Source: Cornus controversa
Lineage: Eukaryota; Streptophyta; Magnoliopsida; Cornales; Cornaceae
NCBI GenBank assembly: GCA_026545225.1
Contig: CM048846.1
Coordinates: forward strand, 39,629,501-39,693,500
DNA: 64,000 nt
Reading direction: 5' to 3'
Part shown: positions 58,801 through 64,000 of the stretch, in pieces
How positions within the stretch are numbered: the stretch's first letter is position 1
How the letters are laid out: every line of letters begins with the position of its first letter
The notes under the pieces: model-generated
The model's database searches: none
What the model was told of the DNA's origin: nothing
What the model saw: the letters and a program-made list of their open reading frames with translations, nothing else
Made by a program: the position numbers and the translations under genes

Positions 58801-59357
58801 CCAAAGGTAGAAGGTGGTTTGGGTGTAAAAGATTTATCAATGTGGAATGTGGCAGCTATGTCCAAACACCTATGGAAAGTTATAGAACCTACTTCAGAAT
58901 CTATTTGGGTTGATTGGGTTCATATATACCTGATTAAACAAAAGTGTTTCTGGAATCTCAAAGAACAGGTTTTGGTTCTATTGTTTACAGCATTTGATTC
59001 TCTTTTTGTGTCTGATTCTTAATTGGCTTCATAAAATTGAGGAAGGTAATGGGATGAAGTTCTACTACTATGGTTCTGGAAAGGGGACTAATGTAGAAGA
59101 CAAATGGTGGTGGGTCACTCTTGAGAGTCGTGGTGCAAGTGCAAATTGGGGTTTTCTGTACTCATCTTGTTGGTTCTCTTTTTTTTCGCAGATTTATTTC
59201 TTTGGGAAAAGTTGTGTTTGTTTGTGGATTTTAGATCTTTGGTGGTTGTGGGGTTTTCACATTTGATAGCCTCCTTGGGGTATGCCTCAAGTCAATCTGT
59301 ATTTGGCTTTGTTAAATGAATACAAATCGCTCACCTTTCCAAAAAAAAAAAAAATAA
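55854..59357 (+). mobile_element. L1 LINE, 3.5 kb, in the VAN3-binding intron
   Basis: Plus strand, opposite to the host exons. The start carries part of ORF1 (DUF4283-like: WNSTLVGYFMDHKLPFYTVN, FFFFKFEDEASRDGIYEQGP, WHFLGRHVIFQ), much shortened. ORF2 begins near 56288 (WNIRGLNKE) with the endonuclease (WFLIGDFSAIR, RFTWFNG, LDRVLVN, VSDHSLILL), then RT (DDKSPGSDGFNAVFFK, NQGAFVPGRSITDNILLAQE, LRQGDPMSPYLFVMGMEILT, LIFADDLMIF, YLGVPL) to about 58980. A poly(A) tail of 14 lies at 59341. Breaks in ORF2 include in-frame stops after EVN (near 56515), NID (57530) and IQM, and frameshifts near 57750 and 58020. It is non-functional but retains the catalytic FADD. Confidence 0.9.
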
Positions 59358-59390
59358 ATTTGAGAGCTACATTTGCAATAATTGGCATAC

Positions 59391-59781
59391 CTGTTGCGGT
59401 TGCAGCTGTCAATGTCATGATATCCCCAGCTGAACGTACATTAACTGCAGAACTAACTACAGAAGGAAGGTGATCACGCTCAGCCCCCATAACACACTGA
59501 GCTGAGACCAACGTAGCAGCAGAAGCAACAGCCATATCAGTTTTAGCCATCTGCTCATCCTTCCCTGACCCAGATGAGGCAGCAGTAGCAGCAGCAATGG
59601 CAGCCAATGCGGCAGCAACCCTAGCAACTGAAACGGCAGCATGAAGCTGGGCATTTTGAGCTCTTGTCTCCTCTTTCTTCTTCTCCTTCCTATCCTTTAA
59701 CCACCTCCCAACAGTCTTCCCTCCGCCACCAGTGGCTCCACTTCTGTACTGGGTGTTCAATTGGTTGTTCAAACCACAAAA
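59391..59781 (-). CDS. VAN3-binding/FORKED-type protein, exon A1
   Basis: The minus strand encodes [80 protein letters not shown] and then [20 protein letters not shown] and [12 protein letters not shown]. It is the Ala-rich core of DUF828, the plant auxin-canalisation domain. Bounds: acceptor TGTTGTAG and donor GTATGCC, 391 bases, phase 1 end that matches exon B1 phase. Compared with A2 it lacks 15 bases (residues EAAEA before MGAERD), an in-frame loss. The frame is open. Upstream exons are not seen, as duplicated copy B2 lies next door. It may be part of a gene copy that is no longer complete. Confidence 0.8.
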
Positions 59782-59988
59782 CTACAACACAAACCAGTGT
59801 TAGTCTCCAGAATTCACTAATACAGGGTGTAGGTATGCACCCATTTGACATCAGTAGTGTAATTTAACAGGAGAAGCACAACAATTCTAAAATAGGCGTG
59901 TTTGATTAGAAAGCACCCACCCACCCACCTCTTTGTGGAAGGGACCATATTTCATAAATGTGCACACGATTAAACACCACTAGTAAAT
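59782..59988. other. spacer between VAN3-binding modules 1 and 2
   Basis: About 200 bases of non-coding sequence that joins the intron upstream of A1 to the truncated end of exon B2. A CCACCCACCCACC run lies at 59918-59931, next to the duplication break. Confidence 0.5.
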
Positions 59989-60141
59989 TCTCTTCTGGAA
60001 CAAGCTCACCACTATGACTCCCATTTGAACTACCATTGCTACCACCACCAGCACCCATTCCTTTCTCCACTGGAATCACCGCTGCTATATTCCATACCTC
60101 TTTTAATGCTCTTGCTTTCAATGTTGCTGCCCCACGCAGTT
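59989..60141 (-). pseudogene. VAN3-binding module 2, exon B2 (truncated)
   Basis: Near-identical to B1 from the acceptor TTGTAG on, encoding [40 protein letters not shown] and ELVPEEN. Similarity stops there and the exon lacks [19 protein letters not shown] and the donor, so it cannot splice onward normally. The intron between it and A2 is about 185 bases, which shows what the module 1 intron looked like before the L1 insertion. Confidence 0.8.
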
Positions 60142-60326
60142 CTACAACCCAACCACCTCACCGAACCGTTTCATTAGGTACATTTCATGAATACCAGATA
60201 AACTTGTCAACTAACATAAACAACAATACAAGACCTATGAATCAAAACATTGGTAAAGTGTTCAATCTTACTAAACTATATTTGAAGAGAGCAATTTGAG
60301 AGCTACATTTGCAATAATTGGAATAC

Positions 60327-60668
60327 CTGTTGCGGCTGCAGCTGTCAATGTCATGATATCCCCAGCTGAACGCACATTAACTGCAGAACTAACTACAGAA
60401 GCAAGGTGATCACGCTCAGCCCCCATAGCCTCAGCAGCTTCCACACACTGAGCTACAACCAACATAGCAGCAGAAGTAACAGCCATATCAGTTTTAGCCA
60501 TCTTCTCATCTTTCCCTGACCCAGATGAGGCAGCAGTAGCAGCAGCAATGGCAGCCACTGCGGCAGCAACCCCAGCAACTGAAACGGCAGCATGGAGCTG
60601 GGCATTTTGAGCTCGTCTCCTCTTTCTTCTTCTCCTTCCTATCCTTCAACCACCTCCCAACAGTCTTC
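60327..60668 (-). pseudogene. VAN3-binding module 2, exon A2 (frameshifted, cut by gypsy LTR)
   Basis: The minus strand gives [18 protein letters not shown] in one frame and [40 protein letters not shown] and [20 protein letters not shown] in another. Compared with A1 two bases are missing just after KKKEET, which breaks the frame. The exon stops abruptly at 60668, where the gypsy LTR starts (TGATGCAGG), while A1 continues with GGGGK. The donor GTATTCC is retained. It is a dead duplicate. Confidence 0.8.
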
Positions 60669-61305
60669 TGATGCAGGAGCATCCGAGTCAGATGATGCTG
60701 AGCTGTCAGATGACACGTTGATGGCACTGAAATATCTTGAGTTGGTAGATCAGCGTAAAGATGGCAGGAAACCGTGACCTTGTCACTAATTAGGGTATTT
60801 TTGGATGCGATTCGGTATTTTGGCCATAACTTTGGCTACAGGTGTCAGAATCGCCTTTATGACCACAATTCGGAAAGCTTGGTTCGGCGCGCACGTCGTG
60901 GGCACCTAGCTAAAGCTGGGTGAGTCTGTTTTCGAGGTCAAAATCCACTGTTTTCCCCTCCGAATCCCTAATTTTAGTTATTTCTTTCCTTTTTTGGTAA
61001 TATTTATTTTGTTGATTAGGAAGTGATTCTGGGCTTGATTTGGGCCAGAATTCTGGCAACTTTCTTCTTTTATTTCGTATTTTATTTTGGCAAGAATATT
61101 AGGTTTTTGCTATTTTTGGTAATGTTGACGAAGCTTAGCTATATAACCCGGCTTGTGGGTTGATTCGAAGGTACTTTTGATTTTGAATAATAATATTGAA
61201 TACCAGAGACTTTTCTCTGAGTTTTTGGGCAATTCTCGTGCTTTCTTTCTGTTTATTTTCTGTTGCCCTTAGCCTACAGAATAATCACTATTCTGTCCGG
61301 CGTCA
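60669..61305 (+). repeat. gypsy 5' LTR
   Basis: Starts TGATGCAGG where the VAN3-binding similarity ends and finishes CCGGCGTCA, two bases before the primer site, so about 637 bases. A likely promoter TATA, GCTATATAACCC, lies at about 61137-61148. A 61-codon frame (60592-60777) that starts in host sequence has no family match and is not taken as a gene. Confidence 0.75.
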
Positions 61306-61307
61306 GT

Positions 61308-61319
61308 TGGTATCAGAGC
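61308..61319 (+). other. gypsy primer-binding site (tRNA-iMet)
   Basis: TGGTATCAGAGC directly downstream of the LTR, complementary to the 3' end of initiator Met tRNA. It marks the end of the LTR and the plus orientation. Confidence 0.9.
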
Positions 61320-61356
61320 TTTCAGCATCTTCCTGGGTGAGATTTCATCAGTTTTC

Positions 61357-64000
61357 ATGGCTGGTGGTCGTGGTCGTGGTCGTCGTGGGCAGGTTCCGAA
61401 CGAGGAAGCCCCACACCGTGATCGTAATGTTCAGGATTTGATGATCGAGGATTTACAGAGGCAAGTTGCAGAGTTAACCCAGCGTCTAACGGCGCAGACT
61501 ATCAGTGACCGTGAGGTGGAAGATCACGAATCTGATTCCAGTTCCGACAACCCGTTTCACAATCGTGCTCGATTCTGGGGGCACCGTGGTCGGGAGGAAC
61601 GTCATGGAGACCTCGGTTTCAGAGTGGATCTGCCCGAGTTTTCGGGTACGTTACAGGCCGAAGGATTTGTCGATTGGATGAACGAAGTGGAGCGTATCTT
61701 TGAATATAAAGAAGTCCCAGATCGTGTCAAGGTGAAACTGGTCGCCATCAAACTCAAAGGCAGAGCCTCTGCATGGTGGGAGCAGTTGAGGCGATCACGA
61801 GACAGGCAGGGCAAGGCCAAGATCACTGATTGGCAGAAGATGAAGAAGAAGATGAAGGGTCACTTCCTTCCTTTCGGCTACATTCAAACCCTGTTTCAGC
61901 GACTTCAATCGTTGAGGCAAGGATTGAGATCGGTTGATGATTACACAGAGGAGTTCTATCAATTGATAGCCCGGAATGATTTATCTGAGACAGAAGAGCA
62001 GACGGTGGCGCGGTATTTGGGAGGATTGCGGCAGCCCCTGCAAGATATCCTCAGCCTTCACTCGCTTTGGACTGTTTCTGAAGCATACCAACGCGCACTT
62101 GCTGTGGAAAAGCAGCAGAATCGGAGGCCAGTGATCAGGAGCGATCAAAATAATCGGCCAGTTCGACCTCAAGAACCCCGTCCTGTCCAGCCGACACCAC
62201 AGGGTAATTCTCACTCGAATATTAGATGTTTCAGATGTGGTGAACAGGGACACAGAGCGAATGAGTGCAGGAAGCCTGCTAGTCAGAAGGGTAAAAATCT
62301 CCTGATTGAGGAAGACGTGGTAGACGAAACTGAGGAGACTGGAGAGCCTATGTATGACGATGATGAAGATGAAGATGTGCTGTATGGAGATGGCCGTGAG
62401 AATCTGGTCATTCGTAAAAGTCTACTGACTCCCAGGGGCGATTCAGGGGATGATTGGTTGAGAACCAATATTTTTCACACGACTTGTACAGTTGCAGATA
62501 AAGTCTGCAAGATGATCATTGACAGTGGCAGTTGTGAGAACGTAGTGTCTGAAGAGGCTGTCCAGAAATTGCAGTTGAAGACAGATCGTCATCCCAACCC
62601 GTACAAATTGTCATGGCTGAATAAAGGCAGTGAGGTAAAGGTGGATAGGAGATGCCTAGTGTCTTTCTCGATTGGCAAGAAATATTTTGATAATGCTTGG
62701 TGTGATGTTGTGGCTATGGATGCTTGTCATGTACTGTTAGGCAGACCTTGGCAGTATGATCGCAGTGTTACTCATGACGGACGAAAGAACACATATTCCC
62801 TTAGCATCAAGGGGAAGAAGATTGTGTTGGCTCCTCGTCGGGAAGGAGCCAGTCCTACCCCGGTAGCCAAAACTACTAACCTGCTTTCTATGTCCAGGTT
62901 TTTAACTGAGATTGAGCATAGGGACGTGGTCTATGCTCTGCTGCCTTGTGGGAATAGCGCAACCGACGTGAACGAGAATCCAGACTTACCAACAGAGGTG
63001 CAGCAACTGCTAACAGAGTTTTCTGACCTGATGCCAGAGGATCTTCCTCCGGGGCTACCGCCTATGAGGGATATTCAGCATCAGATTGACCTTGTTCCGG
63101 GGTCCAGTTTGCCTAATCGACCGGCGTATCGCCTCAGTCCCAAGGAATCTGAGGAGTTGCAGCGGCAAGTAGTAGAGTTGCTGGAGAGGGGCTACATCCG
63201 TGAGAGTATGAGCCCATGTGCAGTTCCTGCTCTGTTAGTGCCGAAGAAGGATGGCTCTTGGCGTATGTGTGTTGATAGCCGAGCAATCAACAGGATTACA
63301 GTGAAGTACAGGTTTCCAATTCCCCGTCTGGATGATATGTTAGACCAGTTATCCGGTTCCAAGGTCTTCTCAAAAATTGACCTTAAAAGCGGTTACCACC
63401 AGATCAGAATAAGGCCTGGGGATGAGTGGAAGACAGCGTTTAAGACGCAACATGGGTTGTATGAGTGGATGGTCATGCCTTTTGGGCTGTCCAATGCGCC
63501 CAGCACATTTATGAGGTTTATGCATCAGGTTTTACGGCCTTTTATGGGGAAATTCGTCGTAGTTTACTTCGATGACATCCTCATCTATAGCCCGACATGG
63601 ATGTCACATTTTGATCACCTCCGTGCTGTCTTTGATATGTTGAGGACAGAGCACCTGTTCGTCAATCAGAAGAAGTGTGCTTTCTTCACTACTTCTGTAA
63701 CTTTTCTGGGTTTTGTGGTGTCCACTGATGGTGTTCATGCAGATCCGTCGAAGATAGACGCGGTTTTGGAGTGGCCCAAACCGAAAACCTTACACGATGT
63801 TCGAAGTTTTCATGGATTGGCATCTTTCTACCGTCGGTTCATCAGAAACTTCAGCACTCTGATTGCTCCAGTCACAGAGTGCCTTAAGGGACGTGATTTC
63901 CATTGGTCCGAGGAGGCAGAGGCCAGTTTTCATCTGGTCAAGCAGAAGATGACAGAGGCACCAGTTTTGGCACTTCCCGACTTTGAGAAGGTGTTTGAGG
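61357..64000 (+). CDS. gypsy gag-pol polyprotein (N-terminal ~881 residues)
   Basis: One continuous frame from ATG at 61357 to the window end. An Arg/Gly-rich start (MAGGRGRGRRGQ), then a heptad-like segment; gag core at about residues 88-265 (FVDWMNEVERIFEYKEVPDR, KLKGRASAWWEQL, YTEEFYQLIARND); a CCHC zinc knuckle at 291-304 (CFRCGEQGHRANEC); an acidic linker; an aspartic protease with DSG at 389-391 and VLLGRPWQYD further on; RT from about residue 560 with FSKIDLKSGYHQI and the catalytic YFDD at 737-740; and the start of the RNase H region (FYRRFIRNFSTL, FHWSEEAEASF). Gag and pol share one frame, as is common in chromoviruses. Integrase would follow outside the window. Confidence 0.9.
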   Translation, partial: MAGGRGRGRRGQVPNEEAPHRDRNVQDLMIEDLQRQVAELTQRLTAQTISDREVEDHESDSSSDNPFHNRARFWGHRGREERHGDLGFRVDLPEFSGTLQAEGFVDWMNEVERIFEYKEVPDRVKVKLVAIKLKGRASAWWEQLRRSRDRQGKAKITDWQKMKKKMKGHFLPFGYIQTLFQRLQSLRQGLRSVDDYTEEFYQLIARNDLSETEEQTVARYLGGLRQPLQDILSLHSLWTVSEAYQRALAVEKQQNRRPVIRSDQNNRPVRPQEPRPVQPTPQGNSHSNIRCFRCGEQGHRANECRKPASQKGKNLLIEEDVVDETEETGEPMYDDDEDEDVLYGDGRENLVIRKSLLTPRGDSGDDWLRTNIFHTTCTVADKVCKMIIDSGSCENVVSEEAVQKLQLKTDRHPNPYKLSWLNKGSEVKVDRRCLVSFSIGKKYFDNAWCDVVAMDACHVLLGRPWQYDRSVTHDGRKNTYSLSIKGKKIVLAPRREGASPTPVAKTTNLLSMSRFLTEIEHRDVVYALLPCGNSATDVNENPDLPTEVQQLLTEFSDLMPEDLPPGLPPMRDIQHQIDLVPGSSLPNRPAYRLSPKESEELQRQVVELLERGYIRESMSPCAVPALLVPKKDGSWRMCVDSRAINRITVKYRFPIPRLDDMLDQLSGSKVFSKIDLKSGYHQIRIRPGDEWKTAFKTQHGLYEWMVMPFGLSNAPSTFMRFMHQVLRPFMGKFVVVYFDDILIYSPTWMSHFDHLRAVFDMLRTEHLFVNQKKCAFFTTSVTFLGFVVSTDGVHADPSKIDAVLEWPKPKTLHDVRSFHGLASFYRRFIRNFSTLIAPVTECLKGRDFHWSEEAEASFHLVKQKMTEAPVLALPDFEKVFE

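Larger units (their letters stand above)
60669..64000 (+). mobile_element. chromovirus-type Ty3/gypsy element, 5' part
   Basis: A 5' LTR, a tRNA-iMet primer site and an open gag-pol that runs past the window edge. The RT is of plant chromovirus type (CRM/Galadriel-like: SPCAVPALLVPKKDGSWRMC, VDSRAINRITVKYRFPIP, KFVVVYFDDILIYS). The visible part looks whole, with no break seen by eye over ~880 codons, so it is probably a young insertion. It is GC-richer than its surroundings. It lies against VAN3-binding exon A2; the other LTR and any target duplication are outside. Confidence 0.85.

Overview
The window is nuclear DNA from a flowering plant, probably a eudicot. It shows LTR retrotransposons with plant-type tRNA primer sites, plant L1 and RTE LINEs, endogenous caulimovirid (pararetrovirus) copies, AT-rich microsatellites, and fragments of two plant-only genes with GT-AG splice sites: a VAN3-binding/FORKED-type gene and the chloroplast Holliday-junction resolvase MOC1. 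The species cannot be named from the sequence. No bacterial features, CRISPR arrays or RNA genes were found.

Layout. 1-7649: right-hand part of a large non-coding LTR element on the minus strand (LARD-1), with ~3.7 kb LTRs and a ~3.2 kb interior without gag or pol. It sits in a caulimovirid fossil (EPRV-1, 7650-11400, minus). Next come a related LTR fragment (11640-13459, minus), a Ty1/copia pol scrap (13480-14240, plus), and a Ty3/gypsy Athila-like element bounded by 5-bp target duplications (14756-19800). 20750-22652 is the 3' half of a Ty1/copia element (Copia-A), followed by an RTE LINE scrap (22657-23035, minus). An L1 LINE (minus) is split by a complete, very young LARD-2 (24535-34717, TSD TCCTC). 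35780-39530 is the 5' half of a second copy of the Copia-A family. 40127-40547 is a broken first exon of MOC1 with its promoter. 40796-42002 is a small TIR DNA element. 44950-50713 is a second caulimovirid fossil (EPRV-2, minus) holding a 1.6 kb TIR DNA element. 50714-53464 contains an LTR fragment and an Athila-type solo LTR with a palindromic repeat array. 55536-60668 holds two tandem copies of a two-exon VAN3-binding-protein module; one intron carries a 3.5 kb L1 LINE. 60669-64000 is the 5' LTR and an open gag-pol of a chromovirus-type Ty3/gypsy element that leaves the window.

Reading it together. This is a gene-poor nest of insertions: LARD-1 in EPRV-1, LARD-2 in an L1, a TIR element in EPRV-2, an L1 in the VAN3-binding intron, and a gypsy element against a VAN3-binding exon. 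The only protein-coding potential that looks uninterrupted is the right-edge gypsy gag-pol (run of codons read by eye) and VAN3-binding exons A1 and B1.

Most unusual structures. First, the two LARD families share a leader made of tandem copies of a primer-binding-site module, periods mostly ~100 bp, including one perfect 12-bp inverted repeat of the site. Second, both families carry a duplicated 51-bp-period hairpin with CACGTG-type cores in their LTRs. Third, the LARD-2 LTR contains a second LTR-terminus motif inside it, as if composite. LARD-2 has no coding capacity yet near-identical LTRs, so it must have been moved recently by proteins from elsewhere. Divergences were counted by eye and are approximate.
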